Shown piece by piece: positions 7,539-16,986 of a DNA stretch of 64,000 bases. The position numbers and the translations under genes are program-made. The stretch spans positions 1 through 64,000 of the forward strand of contig CACXYM010000004.1 in NCBI GenBank assembly GCA_902771935.1, written 5' to 3'. A model generated the notes under the pieces. That model was not told the origin of the DNA, did no database searches, and saw only the letters and a list, made by a program, of their open reading frames with translations. This DNA is from an uncultured Bacteroidales bacterium. GTDB taxonomy: Bacteria > Bacteroidota > Bacteroidia > Bacteroidales > Paludibacteraceae. The stretch's first letter is position 1; every line of letters begins with the position of its first letter.

Positions 7539-9118
7539 TTACATCTTTTATTTTATTTTTTGCTTTGTCTATCAGCGTGTTTGCGTGGGATAGTCCGATT
7601 GCGTTACCGGATGTAGGCGATGCTTCTATTCGCGTTGTGAGCCAGAACGCCAAGAACTACATCACGAACTTTGAGGCAAGTAATCTTGATTGTTGGGGAT
7701 GCCCCAGAACGATGGAGTTATTTGAAGAAAAGACCACTCTGATGGCGAACGTGTTTCTGGCACTACAAGCCGATATCGTTGTTATCTGCGAGGCACAGCG
7801 TAATGACGAGATTTTGAGTTATATCTCGAATGCGATGAATACGCTGTCCGGAACTGATAGCTACACCTATATTATAGATGGTATTGCTGGAACAGTAGCA
7901 CCAGCCGGACAATATCAATCCATTAAGACGGGATATGTATACAACTACAAGAAACTGGCGTTGGAAGGTAATAGCGGTTCGCCTTATGCAAGTACAAGCG
8001 AAGAGTATTACTCACGCTTGCGCATACAAGAGTTTAGGGAGATAGCTACCGACGAGAAATTTATTCTCTCGGCGAACCATTTTAAGGCTAAAAGCGGTGG
8101 TGGAGACCAAGGCGAATCGACTCGTCTTAAGAATGTGGAAAACTTGGTAAATGAGTTGAAGTATAACTGGAATGATGACCCGGATAAGCTGATTGTAGGT
8201 GACTTGAACTCCTATACCGGCGAGCAGCCAATTTTGAACCTTGAGGCAGCAGGATATGCGGAGCAACTGACACGTTTTGACGAAAATGCTTACACGTATA
8301 TTTATGGCGGCGAAAAAGGTATTTTGGACCACGTGATGGCTAACTCTACAATGGCCAAGCAGATTACCGGCGCGTACGCTTTTAATATCAATAACGGCGA
8401 ATATACGGATAGCTGGAAATACAACTATTCCGACCATGATCCGGTGGTGGTGGGTCTGAAACTGAAAGCGGTAGCACCGACGCCAGATCCTGATCCCGAT
8501 CCGGATCCAGACCCAACCTGTCCTGATTACCAATGGGATTTCCGTACAGGCTTGAATGATTTTGCGGCACAAGGCGTTTCGGGTAATGCCAATTGGAATA
8601 CCAACGAGACCTATGGTCTAACTATTAACGGATACAACAAAGAGGATAATCAGGAAAGATGGTTAGTTTCGCCTAAACTGAACCTGTCAAAAGCGAAATC
8701 AGCTACGCTGAAACTGGATCACCAGATATATTACGATAACGGCGAAATAGGTGACTACGTGAACGATCAGACGATGTGGATAAGCTCCGACTACACGGAC
8801 AATGTGACTACGGCTAATTGGACGCAGTTAGTACTATCCGACTATCCGCAGAAATCCTACGCAGAAGCGACATCCGCCATTCCGTCCGCATTCCTGACCG
8901 ATAACGTGCGCATCGCGTTTAAGTACACAGCTGCTACGGCTGCGAACTCCAACTACTGGGAGGTTAAGACCGCTGCTGTTACCGGTGTGTGTGAGGCTGA
9001 AGCCATCGAACAGACAGAGATGCCTACCCTGCCGGCAAGTAAGTTCTTCAGGAACGGCGTGCTCTATATTTACCGCGACGGCAAGGTTTATAGTATAATG
9101 GGTACGCGGATTGAGTAA
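7529..9118 (+). CDS. Secreted endonuclease/exonuclease/phosphatase-family protein with C-terminal sorting-type tail
   Basis: 529 residues. A signal peptide (MKKFTSFILFFALSISVFAW) is followed by an endonuclease/exonuclease/phosphatase fold (about residues 25-310) with VVSQNAKNY, VICEAQRN, FILSANHFKAK, IVGDLNSYTG, DHVMANS and YSDHDPVVVG, the metal and catalytic Asn, Glu, Asp and His positions of the family. An acidic PDPDPDPDPDP linker leads to a beta-rich domain of the choice-of-anchor J type (about 330-500). The last 25 residues (KFFRNGVLYIYRDGKVYSI, then MGTRIE) match the tail of the BspA-like protein at 34291, which suggests a shared secretion or sorting signal. Extracellular DNA or phosphoester cleavage is the likely role; the substrate is unknown. 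Confidence 0.88.
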   Translation: MKKFTSFILFFALSISVFAWDSPIALPDVGDASIRVVSQNAKNYITNFEASNLDCWGCPRTMELFEEKTTLMANVFLALQADIVVICEAQRNDEILSYISNAMNTLSGTDSYTYIIDGIAGTVAPAGQYQSIKTGYVYNYKKLALEGNSGSPYASTSEEYYSRLRIQEFREIATDEKFILSANHFKAKSGGGDQGESTRLKNVENLVNELKYNWNDDPDKLIVGDLNSYTGEQPILNLEAAGYAEQLTRFDENAYTYIYGGEKGILDHVMANSTMAKQITGAYAFNINNGEYTDSWKYNYSDHDPVVVGLKLKAVAPTPDPDPDPDPDPTCPDYQWDFRTGLNDFAAQGVSGNANWNTNETYGLTINGYNKEDNQERWLVSPKLNLSKAKSATLKLDHQIYYDNGEIGDYVNDQTMWISSDYTDNVTTANWTQLVLSDYPQKSYAEATSAIPSAFLTDNVRIAFKYTAATAANSNYWEVKTAAVTGVCEAEAIEQTEMPTLPASKFFRNGVLYIYRDGKVYSIMGTRIE

Positions 9119-9127
9119 GCGTGCGGA

Positions 9128-9733
9128 ATGAAGGAAAATGCAATTATAGTGCCTGAAGGATTGAATGAAGTACTGCTTCATGCATGTTGTGCGCCTTGCT
9201 CGTCAGCTATTGTAGAATGGCTGCTTGCACATGCTATTCGGCCGACGATTTTCTACTACAATCCGAATATTTTTCCGCGTGAGGAATACGAAATCCGCAA
9301 GAACGAGAGCAAACGGCATGCCGACTCCTTGGGCATAGAATGGATAGACGGCGACTATAATCACGAAGCATGGTTATTCTGTGTGAAGGGTCTGGAGAAT
9401 GAACCGGAACGTGGCAAACGATGTGTAGAGTGTTTTTACCATCGTCTGTTTGCCACGGCGCGCAAAGCCCAGGAAATGGATATACCCTATTTTGCTACCA
9501 CCCTTGCTTCGTCACGTTGGAAAGACTTGGAGCAGATTAATGCGGCAGGAATGAAAGCGGCAGAGATGGTGAATAAATATCCGTCGGATAGCGTCGTTCA
9601 TGAACCGGTTCAGTTCTGGGCTCAAAACTGGCGCAAGGGAGGCTTGCAACAGAGACGCAACGAACTGCTGAAAGAGTACAATTTTTACAATCAGCTCTTC
9701 TGTGGTTGCGAATTTAGTCAGCGGAAAGGGTGA
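9128..9733 (+). CDS. queH: Epoxyqueuosine reductase QueH
   Basis: A 201-residue cytoplasmic enzyme that reduces epoxyqueuosine to queuosine in tRNA; QueH is the non-cobalamin alternative to QueG. Diagnostic cysteines are in LLHACCAPCSS near the N-terminus, GKRCVECFYHRL in the middle and FCGCEFS at the end, with FYYNPNIFPREEY and TTLASSRWKD as further family marks. It begins 9 bases after the secreted nuclease gene and is probably cotranscribed with it, although the functions seem unrelated. Confidence 0.95.
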   Translation: MKENAIIVPEGLNEVLLHACCAPCSSAIVEWLLAHAIRPTIFYYNPNIFPREEYEIRKNESKRHADSLGIEWIDGDYNHEAWLFCVKGLENEPERGKRCVECFYHRLFATARKAQEMDIPYFATTLASSRWKDLEQINAAGMKAAEMVNKYPSDSVVHEPVQFWAQNWRKGGLQQRRNELLKEYNFYNQLFCGCEFSQRKG

Positions 9734-9791
9734 TAGTTGTGCAAACAATTTGCCCAAAAAATAAAATTAATTGTATTTTTTTGTTGATTTA

Positions 9792-9823
9792 TTTGTGTAT
9801 TTCAAATAATTGTAGTACTTTTG
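9792..9823 (+). promoter_or_regulatory. Promoter of tRNA-Ser
   Basis: TTTG (9792-9795), 20 bases, TACTTTTG (9816-9823), 13 bases before the mature tRNA 5' end. Confidence 0.87.
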
Positions 9824-9836
9824 CAGCCGCTTTTGA

Positions 9837-9925
9837 GGAAAGTTGTCTGAGTGGTCGAAAGAGCCACACTCGAAATGTGGTGTACCCATTACGTGGTACC
9901 GGGGGTTCGAATCCCTCACTTTCCG
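9837..9925 (+). tRNA. tRNA-Ser(CGA)
   Basis: The acceptor stem GGAAAGT pairs with ACTTTCC; the anticodon arm CCACA-CTCGAAA-TGTGG gives anticodon CGA (codon UCG). A long variable arm (TGTACCCATTACGTGGTACC region) and the T arm GGGGGTTCGAATCCCTC complete a class II serine tRNA. The 3' CCA is not encoded (CCG follows the discriminator G). Confidence 0.97.
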
Positions 9926-9936
9926 CCGGTTAAAAG

Positions 9937-9971
9937 AGTAGGATGTCCATGAGGGGCATCCTACTTCTTTT
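9937..9971 (+). terminator. Terminator after tRNA-Ser
   Basis: AGTAGGATG pairs with CATCCTACT over a short loop, followed by TCTTTTAT. Confidence 0.85.
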
Positions 9972-9975
9972 ATAA

Positions 9976-9993
9976 GGGAAGTGAGGGATTCGA
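9976..9993 (-). repeat. Inverted copy of the tRNA-Ser T-arm/acceptor 3' segment
   Basis: GGAAGTGAGGGATTCGAA is the reverse complement of the tRNA segment TTCGAATCCCTCACTTTCC with one base missing. It lies about 50 bases past the tRNA, behind the terminator. The remaining DNA to 10128 holds nested short hairpins (TTCGG...CCGAA) and no gene. Confidence 0.75.
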
Positions 9994-10128
9994 AAAATGC
10001 AGCATTTCGGACGCCGCCTTGCCTACGGCAATTCCCCCGAAATTACGTTCGCACAGTTGTGCAAACGGCAATCTTTTTCCCAAAAACAATAAAATATACA
10101 AGTATATTTATTTTTTTTTAGTCAAAAA

Positions 10129-10160
10129 CTTGCACATTTGTTTTTTTTGTTGTAACTTTG
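10129..10160 (+). promoter_or_regulatory. Promoter giving a near-leaderless transcript
   Basis: CTTG (10129-10132), 20 bases, TAACTTTG (10153-10160). The ATG of the next gene is at 10170, so the start site predicted from the -7 box falls almost on the start codon. Confidence 0.85.
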
Positions 10161-10169
10161 CAGCCGGAA

Positions 10170-11150
10170 ATGAAAATAATTATCGACACAATGCTTCCAA
10201 GCGAGTGGTTTGGCCGCTTAGCTGAGCATGAACTTATCCCAGATACCGCGCTATATGGGGAGAGTTTTGGTTGTGAGAATACGGAGAAAAGGAAAGCTTT
10301 AGAAGCCGAAGTGCTGACAACTAATTTCTATAAGCCCGTGCGCAGAGAGTTATTAGACAAGTTGCCTAAGTTACGCCTTGTGACACAGTTCGGTGTGGGA
10401 TACGACAATATTGATGTAGAGGAATGTCATCGCCGCGGTATACTTGTAACCAACACCCCGCAACCGGTAATTGAACCAACAGCGGAGTTATGCATGGCTC
10501 TGATTATGGGTATAGCCCGTCGTACGGCAGAATTAGACCGTGGCATACGCAATAATGCTGTGCAGTTCGGCTTGCTGAAGAATCTGGGACATAGTCTTTA
10601 TGGTAAGACATTAGGCATCATCGGTATGGGCAATATCGGTCGTTCTGTGGCGCGTAGAGCAATTGCCTGTGGTATGAAGGTGATTTATCATAATAGGCAC
10701 GAAATCAATGGTGACATACTGGCTGCACTTACTGGTAGAAATAATGAATTGATTAAATACGTATCGCAGGATGAGTTGTTGCAAACGGCGGACTATGTGA
10801 GTTTGAACCTACCCTATACTGCCGCTGTGCATCATTTGATTGGTGAGCGTGAGTTAAAGATGATGAAGAAGGATGCGTTTCTGATCAATACCGCTCGTGG
10901 CGCCCATGTGGACGAGAAAGCGCTGATACAAGCTCTGCGCGAAAAGTGGATAGCCGGTGCGGCATTGGATGTTTATGAACATGAGCCACAGATAAGCGAG
11001 GAACTCAAGACCTTGGACAATGTGCTTCTCGTTCCTCATATCGGCACCGGCACATGGGAAGGCCGCAAAGCAATGTGCGACGCGATGATAGATAATATTA
11101 TTGCTTTCGCTGAAAATCGGCAGAAAGATATGACCATTGTTAATTTTTAG
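10170..11150 (+). CDS. D-isomer-specific 2-hydroxyacid dehydrogenase
   Basis: A 326-residue NAD(P)-dependent oxidoreductase. It has the Rossmann motif LGIIGMGNIGRSVARR (about residues 150-165), the substrate-binding GVGYDNIDV, the catalytic Arg region INTARGAHVDEKAL, the Glu region ALDVYEHEP and the His region VPHIGTGTWE. Candidates are hydroxypyruvate/glyoxylate reductase or another 2-hydroxyacid dehydrogenase; the serine/glycine neighbour gcvT favours the former, but this is inference. ATG at 10170 is chosen because the in-frame TTG at 10158 lies inside the -7 box. Confidence 0.92.
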   Translation: MKIIIDTMLPSEWFGRLAEHELIPDTALYGESFGCENTEKRKALEAEVLTTNFYKPVRRELLDKLPKLRLVTQFGVGYDNIDVEECHRRGILVTNTPQPVIEPTAELCMALIMGIARRTAELDRGIRNNAVQFGLLKNLGHSLYGKTLGIIGMGNIGRSVARRAIACGMKVIYHNRHEINGDILAALTGRNNELIKYVSQDELLQTADYVSLNLPYTAAVHHLIGERELKMMKKDAFLINTARGAHVDEKALIQALREKWIAGAALDVYEHEPQISEELKTLDNVLLVPHIGTGTWEGRKAMCDAMIDNIIAFAENRQKDMTIVNF

Positions 11151-11167
11151 ACAGATAATAAGCACAT

Positions 11168-12388
11168 ATGGAAAACAATAAATTAGTAGACCGCTTTTTG
11201 AAGTATGTAAGCTTCTGCACGACGTCGGATGAAACAACAAACCTCACTCCATCGACGCCAGGACAGATAGAGTTTGCCGAATACCTGCGCGATGAATTGA
11301 AAGCAATCGGATTGCAGGAAGTGGAATTAGATGACAATGGCTATATCATGGCCACGCTGCCCGCTAATACGGATGGTAAACCCACTATCGGTTTCATAGC
11401 CCACATGGATACATCACCCGACGCAAGCGGAAAACATGTACAACCGAGAATCGTGACTAACTACGACGGTAAGGATATTGTGCTAAACGAGGCAGAGAAC
11501 ATTGTTCTGGAGACTGCTAAATATCCGGAAATTGTACGCTATAAAGGCAATGATATCATTGTTACGAACGGCAAAACGCTTCTCGGAGCCGACGATAAGG
11601 CAGGAATAGCTGAGATTGTAACTGCCTGCGAGTACCTCATTCAACATCCTGAGATCAAACACGGAAAGATTCGTGTAGGCTTTACACCGGACGAGGAAAT
11701 CGGTCAAGGAGCAGATCACTTCGACGTGAAGAAGTTCAGCTGTGACTTTGCTTATACCATGGACGGAGGCGCTATCGGAGAATTAGAGTTCGAGAACTTC
11801 AATGCCGCAAGCTGCAAAATCATCGTTCACGGAGTGAACGTGCATCCGGGCTATGGCTACCACAAGATGCTGAACTCCATGCGTATCGCCTACCAACTGG
11901 CGGTTATGCTTCCTCGTTGGGAGACGCCTGAACATACTCAAGGCTACGAGGGATTTTATCACTTGGTAGGTATGTCAGGAACGGTAGAAGAAACAACCCT
12001 GAGCTATATCATTCGTGACCATGACCGCGCCCGTTTCGAGAGCCGGAAGCGTGAGATGGAGCATTTAGTTCGCAAAGTCAATCGCGAATACGGAGAAGGT
12101 ACAGCAGAGATTATTCTGCGTGACCAGTACTATAACATGCGCGAAATGGTAGAACCGGTAATGCATATCGTTACCCTTGTGGAAGAAGCGATGAAAGAAG
12201 TTGGAGTGACGCCGAAAGTGCAACCTATTCGTGGTGGAACAGACGGTGCACGCCTTTCTTTTGAAGGACTACCCTGCCCGAATATTTTTGCCGGTGGAGA
12301 GAACTTCCATAGCCGTTTTGAATATCTACCCATACAAAGTATGGAAGCTGCCAAGAATGTAATCCTTAAAATCATAGAGAAATGTTAA
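11168..12388 (+). CDS. pepT: Peptidase T (tripeptide aminopeptidase)
   Basis: A 406-residue M20 metallopeptidase that removes N-terminal residues from tripeptides. Two-zinc ligands are visible in [53 protein letters not shown] and the C-terminal [12 protein letters not shown]; the [16 protein letters not shown] segment is also typical. It follows the dehydrogenase by 17 bases and overlaps gcvT by 7. Confidence 0.97.
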   Translation: MENNKLVDRFLKYVSFCTTSDETTNLTPSTPGQIEFAEYLRDELKAIGLQEVELDDNGYIMATLPANTDGKPTIGFIAHMDTSPDASGKHVQPRIVTNYDGKDIVLNEAENIVLETAKYPEIVRYKGNDIIVTNGKTLLGADDKAGIAEIVTACEYLIQHPEIKHGKIRVGFTPDEEIGQGADHFDVKKFSCDFAYTMDGGAIGELEFENFNAASCKIIVHGVNVHPGYGYHKMLNSMRIAYQLAVMLPRWETPEHTQGYEGFYHLVGMSGTVEETTLSYIIRDHDRARFESRKREMEHLVRKVNREYGEGTAEIILRDQYYNMREMVEPVMHIVTLVEEAMKEVGVTPKVQPIRGGTDGARLSFEGLPCPNIFAGGENFHSRFEYLPIQSMEAAKNVILKIIEKC

Positions 12389-13467
12389 AAACAACACCAT
12401 TTACAGACATTCACATTGCGCTCGGTGCGCGTATGGCCGAATTTGCGGGCTTTAATATGCCTATTCAATACCCGACCGGTATTCAAGAAGAACACCGTAT
12501 CGTACGTGAAGGCGTAGGCGTTTTTGACGTCAGTCATATGGGCGAGTTCTGGGTAAAAGGACAAAACGCCGTTGATTTCCTGCAATATATAACGACTAAC
12601 GACATCAACCGTCTAGATGCAGGTAAAGCACAATACTCCTGCTTCCCTAATGGCAAGGGCGGTATCGTGGATGACCTGATTGTATATAAATACTCCACAA
12701 CCAAATACCTGCTCGTTGTTAATGCAGGTAATATCGATAAAGACTGGGCTTGGGTAAACAAAGTAAAAGAAGAGAAGTTCGCCAATGCCGATTTGAGTTT
12801 GGAGAATGCTTCCGACAAATATGGTCAACTCGCCGTACAAGGACCGAAAGCAACCGAGATGTTACAGAAATTGACGGACGCCGATTTAAGTGCGATCCCT
12901 TATTATTCTTTCCGTGAATGGTCATTCGCAGGTATTCAGGGCGTATTATTAAGTAATACAGGTTATACCGGAGCAGGCGGATTTGAGCTCTACTTCAAGA
13001 AAGAAGACGGCATACAGATTTGGAATGCGCTGTTTGAAGTAGGCAAAGAATACGGTCTTGCGCCTATCGGTCTGGGAGCACGCGACAGCTTACGTTTGGA
13101 GAAATGGTATTGCCTCTACGGACACGATATTGACGACACTACTTCACCTCTCGAAGCAGGATTGGGATGGATAACCAAGTTTGATGCAAAAGACTTTATT
13201 GACAAAGAGTTTTTGCTTAAACAGAAAGCCGAAGGTCTGACGCGTAAACTCGTACACTTTGAGTGCCTCGAACGTGCTATTCCCAGAAACGGATACGAAA
13301 TCTGCGACCAAGACGGTAACACTATCGGACATGTCACTTCCGGCATTATGCTGCCTACTACCAAAGTCGGTATCGGTATGGGATATGTACAAATAGCTTA
13401 CGCTAAAAAAGACACCTTAATATATATAAAGATACGCGAGAAACTGAACGCGGCTAAAATTGTATAA
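12382..13467 (+). CDS. gcvT: Aminomethyltransferase, glycine cleavage system T protein
   Basis: 361 residues. T protein releases ammonia from the aminomethyl-H-protein and passes the methylene group to tetrahydrofolate. Seen: the N-terminal [31 protein letters not shown], the folate-binding [31 protein letters not shown], and the C-terminal barrel with [11 protein letters not shown]. The gcvH and gcvP genes are not in the window. It overlaps pepT. No glycine riboswitch is visible upstream. Confidence 0.96.
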   Translation: MLKTTPFTDIHIALGARMAEFAGFNMPIQYPTGIQEEHRIVREGVGVFDVSHMGEFWVKGQNAVDFLQYITTNDINRLDAGKAQYSCFPNGKGGIVDDLIVYKYSTTKYLLVVNAGNIDKDWAWVNKVKEEKFANADLSLENASDKYGQLAVQGPKATEMLQKLTDADLSAIPYYSFREWSFAGIQGVLLSNTGYTGAGGFELYFKKEDGIQIWNALFEVGKEYGLAPIGLGARDSLRLEKWYCLYGHDIDDTTSPLEAGLGWITKFDAKDFIDKEFLLKQKAEGLTRKLVHFECLERAIPRNGYEICDQDGNTIGHVTSGIMLPTTKVGIGMGYVQIAYAKKDTLIYIKIREKLNAAKIV

Positions 13468-13504
13468 CAACTAAACATAATAATTAATTAATAGTTAAAA
13501 CAAC

Positions 13505-16234
13505 ATGGAACAGAAAAAACGTGTTTACACCTTCGGTAATGGTAAGGCCGAAGGAAACGCTCAAATGCGTGAGCAACTGGGTGGCAAGGGCGCCAACCTT
13601 GCAGAGATGAACCTCGTAGGTGTTCCCGTACCTCCGGGCTTCACTATCACTACCGACGTGTGCAACGAGTATTACGAAGTTGGTCAGGAGAAGATTATGG
13701 CCCTGCTGAACGATGACGTAATGGCAGCCGTTAAGCACATCGAGAACTTGATGAACTGCAAGTTCGGCGACCCGAAGAACCCGCTGCTCGTATCAGTACG
13801 TTCAGGTGCTCGTGCTTCAATGCCGGGTATGATGGACACCATCCTTAACCTCGGTCTGAACGATGAAGTGGCTGAAGGCATGTGCGTTAAGACGCAGAAT
13901 CCTCACTTCGTTTATGACAGCTATCGTCGTTTCGTACAGATGTACGGAGACGTGGTACTGGGTATGAAACCGGTGAATAAAACCGACATTGACCCGTTCG
14001 AAAAGATTATCGAAGAGGTAAAAGAGATTCGTCACATCAAGCTTGACAAAGACCTGAATGTGGATGAGCTCAAACTGCTTGTAGCTCGCTTCAAAACCGC
14101 TATCAAAGAGCAAACAGGTAGTGACTTTCCAACCAATCCTATTGAGCAACTGTGGGGTGCTATCTGCGCTGTGTTCCGCAGCTGGATGAACGAGCGCGCT
14201 ATCCTGTATCGTAAGATGGAAGGAATTCCAGACGAATGGGGAACAGCCGTATCCGTTATGGCAATGGTATTCGGTAACATGGGTGAGACCTCCGCAACCG
14301 GTGTTTGCTTCAGCCGTGACGCTGCTACTGGTGAGAACCTCTTCAACGGTGAGTACCTCGTTAACGCACAAGGTGAGGACGTTGTTGCAGGTATTCGTAC
14401 TCCGCAACAAATCACACTGGAAGGAAGCCGCCGCTGGGCTGCTCTGCAAGGTATTAGCGAAGAAGAGCGCGCTGCTAAATATCCGTCTATGGAAGAGGCA
14501 ATGCCTGCTCTTTACGCTGAACTGAACACTATTCAGCAGAAACTCGAAGACCACTACCGCGATATGCAGGATATGGAGTTCACCGTACAAGAAGGTAAAC
14601 TCTGGTTCCTCCAGACCCGTAACGGTAAACGTACAGGTACCGCAATGGTGAAGATCGCTATGGACCTCGTTCGCGAAGGCGTTATCTCCGAGAAAGAAGC
14701 CATCCTTCGTTGCGAACCGCAGAAACTGGACGAACTACTCCACCCCGTATTCGACAAAGACGCGCTGAAGAAAGCCAAAGTCATCACACAGGGTCTGCCC
14801 GCTTCTCCGGGAGCTGCTTGCGGTCAAATCGTATTCCACGCAGATGACGCTCAGGAGTGGCATAAAGATGGCCATAAAGTAATCATGGTTCGTATTGAGA
14901 CCAGCCCTGAAGACCTCGCAGGTATGTCTGCTGCAGAAGGTATTCTTACCGCACGTGGTGGTATGACTTCTCACGCTGCCGTTGTTGCTCGTGGTATGGG
15001 TAAATGCTGCGTATCCGGAGCCGGTGCAATCCAAGTGGACTACAAAGCTAAGACCGTCAAAATCGAAGGCGTTACTTATAAAGAAGGTGATTACATCAGC
15101 TTGAATGGTTCGACCGGACAAGTTTATGCCGGACAAATCCCGACTAAGGCTGCTGAACTTAGCGGTGACTTCAAAGCTCTTATGGACCTCTGCGACAAAT
15201 ATACGCGTCTCCAAGTCCGCACTAATGCCGACACCCCGCACGATGCACAAGTTGCTCGCGCTTTCGGAGCTAAAGGTATTGGTCTGACTCGTACCGAGCA
15301 CATGTTCTTTGACGACAAGAAGATTATCGCTATGCGCGAAATGATTCTGGCTAAAGACGCTGCCGGTCGTGAGAAAGCTTTGGCTAAACTCCTGCCTTAT
15401 CAGAAAGCTGACTTCAAGGGTATCCTTGACGCAATGGACGGTTACCCGGTTAATATCCGTCTGCTTGACCCACCGTTGCACGAGTTCGTACCTCATGATC
15501 TCAAAGGACAAGAGCAAATGGCTAAAGAAATGGGCGTTTCAGTTGAGGAAATCCAACAACGTGTTGCCCAACTCGCAGAGAACAACCCGATGCTTGGTCA
15601 CCGTGGTTGCCGTCTGGGTATCACCTTCCCTGAGATTACCGCAATGCAGACTCGCGCTATCATGTCAGCTGCTTGCGAGCTCAAGAAAGAAGGCAAACAC
15701 CCAATGCCGGAAGTTATGGTTCCGCTTATCGGTATCCTCTACGAGTTCAAACAACAGAAAGAGATTATCGACCGCGTAGCACACGAGGTATTTGCTGAAT
15801 ACGGCGTTGAAGTTGAATACGAAGTAGGTACTATGATTGAGATTCCGCGTGCAGCTCTGACCGCAGACCGTATCGCTACCGAAGCTCAATACTTCAGTTT
15901 CGGTACCAACGACTTGACCCAGATGACTTTCGGCTACAGCCGCGACGATATCGCGTCCTTCTTACCTGTTTACCTCGAGAAGAAGATTCTGAAAGCCGAT
16001 CCGTTCCAAGTGCTTGACCAGAAAGGTGTTGGACAACTCATCAAGATGGCTGTTGAGAAAGGTCGTGCTATCCGTCCTGCCCTGCGCACAGGTATCTGCG
16101 GTGAGCATGGTGGTGAACCGAGCTCTGTTAAGTTCTGCGCTCGCGTGGGTATGAACTACGCTTCATGCTCACCATTCCGTGTTCCAATCGCACGCCTTGC
16201 CGCTGCTCAAGCTGCTGTTGAAGACGAGAAATAA
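13505..16234 (+). CDS. ppdK: Pyruvate, phosphate dikinase
   Basis: 909 residues, full length for the family. It interconverts pyruvate, ATP and phosphate with PEP, AMP and PPi, a glycolytic or gluconeogenic step common in anaerobes. The N-terminal ATP-grasp domain opens with GNGKAEGNAQMREQLGGKGA and carries SVRSGARASMPGMMDTILN. The central phosphohistidine domain has ARGGMTSHAAVVARGMGKCC (His near residue 490). The C-terminal PEP/pyruvate barrel ends with SFGTNDLTQMTFGYSRDD and GICGEHGGEPSSVKF. It lies 37 bases after gcvT, with no promoter visible in the gap, and ends at a strong terminator. Confidence 0.98.
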   Translation: MEQKKRVYTFGNGKAEGNAQMREQLGGKGANLAEMNLVGVPVPPGFTITTDVCNEYYEVGQEKIMALLNDDVMAAVKHIENLMNCKFGDPKNPLLVSVRSGARASMPGMMDTILNLGLNDEVAEGMCVKTQNPHFVYDSYRRFVQMYGDVVLGMKPVNKTDIDPFEKIIEEVKEIRHIKLDKDLNVDELKLLVARFKTAIKEQTGSDFPTNPIEQLWGAICAVFRSWMNERAILYRKMEGIPDEWGTAVSVMAMVFGNMGETSATGVCFSRDAATGENLFNGEYLVNAQGEDVVAGIRTPQQITLEGSRRWAALQGISEEERAAKYPSMEEAMPALYAELNTIQQKLEDHYRDMQDMEFTVQEGKLWFLQTRNGKRTGTAMVKIAMDLVREGVISEKEAILRCEPQKLDELLHPVFDKDALKKAKVITQGLPASPGAACGQIVFHADDAQEWHKDGHKVIMVRIETSPEDLAGMSAAEGILTARGGMTSHAAVVARGMGKCCVSGAGAIQVDYKAKTVKIEGVTYKEGDYISLNGSTGQVYAGQIPTKAAELSGDFKALMDLCDKYTRLQVRTNADTPHDAQVARAFGAKGIGLTRTEHMFFDDKKIIAMREMILAKDAAGREKALAKLLPYQKADFKGILDAMDGYPVNIRLLDPPLHEFVPHDLKGQEQMAKEMGVSVEEIQQRVAQLAENNPMLGHRGCRLGITFPEITAMQTRAIMSAACELKKEGKHPMPEVMVPLIGILYEFKQQKEIIDRVAHEVFAEYGVEVEYEVGTMIEIPRAALTADRIATEAQYFSFGTNDLTQMTFGYSRDDIASFLPVYLEKKILKADPFQVLDQKGVGQLIKMAVEKGRAIRPALRTGICGEHGGEPSSVKFCARVGMNYASCSPFRVPIARLAAAQAAVEDEK

Positions 16235-16248
16235 TCGCTTACGGCAAT

Positions 16249-16284
16249 AAAAAATCAGCGCCCCGAATGAGGCGCTGATTTTTT
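16249..16284. terminator. Bidirectional terminator between ppdK and the secreted protein gene
   Basis: AAAAAATCAGCGCC pairs with GGCGCTGATTTTTT across an 8-base loop. A/T tracts on both sides let it serve both convergent genes. Confidence 0.93.
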
Positions 16285-16335
16285 GTTGCTCCGTATTATA
16301 TATTAAGGAGTAATGTTTTTGCAGTATGGATTATC

Positions 16336-16851
16336 TTATTTATCGTCCTGCATTTTCATCATAGATTTAGCAAAACGCTCACCAAGGTCGTTGAATCCTT
16401 CACCAAGCAGCGTGCTCCAAGCACCTTGTTTACCACCCTTAGAATCCATAATCGTGCTTCCAAGAATAGAACCATCTGCATTGTGAAGATAAACACCACA
16501 TTTCATCGAACCGGTTGAAGTCATCTCCATTGGCTCAACACTGATGTAGATAGGCGCTTTAATGAAGTCCTGAATGCCAATAATACGTTTACCGAACTCT
16601 TTGTTAGCACCGGCTACAAAAGCGGCATAGAGGTCACAGTACTGGATGTCCTTCCAATCGCCTGCATTAAGATGTTGCTCGTTGAGGAAAGTTTGGAAAG
16701 CTGTACCATTATACAAGGCTTTGTCAAAATCCAATACTAAACCCACACGTTCTGCGCCAATTAACGCGTCCATACTACCTGTTACTTTCGGTTTAGCACT
16801 CAATGCTACTACACTTGCGAAACAAATCGCTAAAAGAATCACTTTTTTCAT
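16336..16851 (-). CDS. Small secreted protein of unknown function
   Basis: 171 residues: a signal peptide (MKKVILLAICFASVVALSAK) and a soluble mature part with VGLVLDFDKA and YNGTAFQTFLNEQ. I know no function; similar short secreted proteins are common in Bacteroidales. It has its own promoter (16906-16937), which diverges from and overlaps that of the SIMPL gene, so the two may share regulation. Confidence 0.82.
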   Translation of the reverse strand: MKKVILLAICFASVVALSAKPKVTGSMDALIGAERVGLVLDFDKALYNGTAFQTFLNEQHLNAGDWKDIQYCDLYAAFVAGANKEFGKRIIGIQDFIKAPIYISVEPMEMTSTGSMKCGVYLHNADGSILGSTIMDSKGGKQGAWSTLLGEGFNDLGERFAKSMMKMQDDK

Positions 16852-16905
16852 ATCAAATACTATAAATTTTTGGGTTAATTATTGCGAATAATTAAAAATC
16901 AACTG

Positions 16906-16937
16906 CAAAAATATAGTTTTTTTTTGATATGTCCAAA
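16906..16937 (-). promoter_or_regulatory. Promoter of the secreted protein gene
   Basis: Minus strand TTTG (16937-16934), 20 bases, TATTTTTG (16913-16906). Confidence 0.8.
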
Positions 16938-16953
16938 AAAAAGTGTATCTTTG
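16923..16953 (+). promoter_or_regulatory. Promoter of the SIMPL gene, overlapping the divergent one
   Basis: TTTG (16923-16926), 19 bases, TATCTTTG (16946-16953). It shares 15 bases with the opposite promoter, so the two cannot easily be occupied at once. Confidence 0.8.
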
Positions 16954-16986
16954 TGCCTGAATCGTATAAATTTAAATATTATCGTT

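Noticed and set aside
12300-12385. Glycine riboswitch before gcvT
   Set aside because: gcvT overlaps pepT and no aptamer-like sequence is visible here or before 10170.
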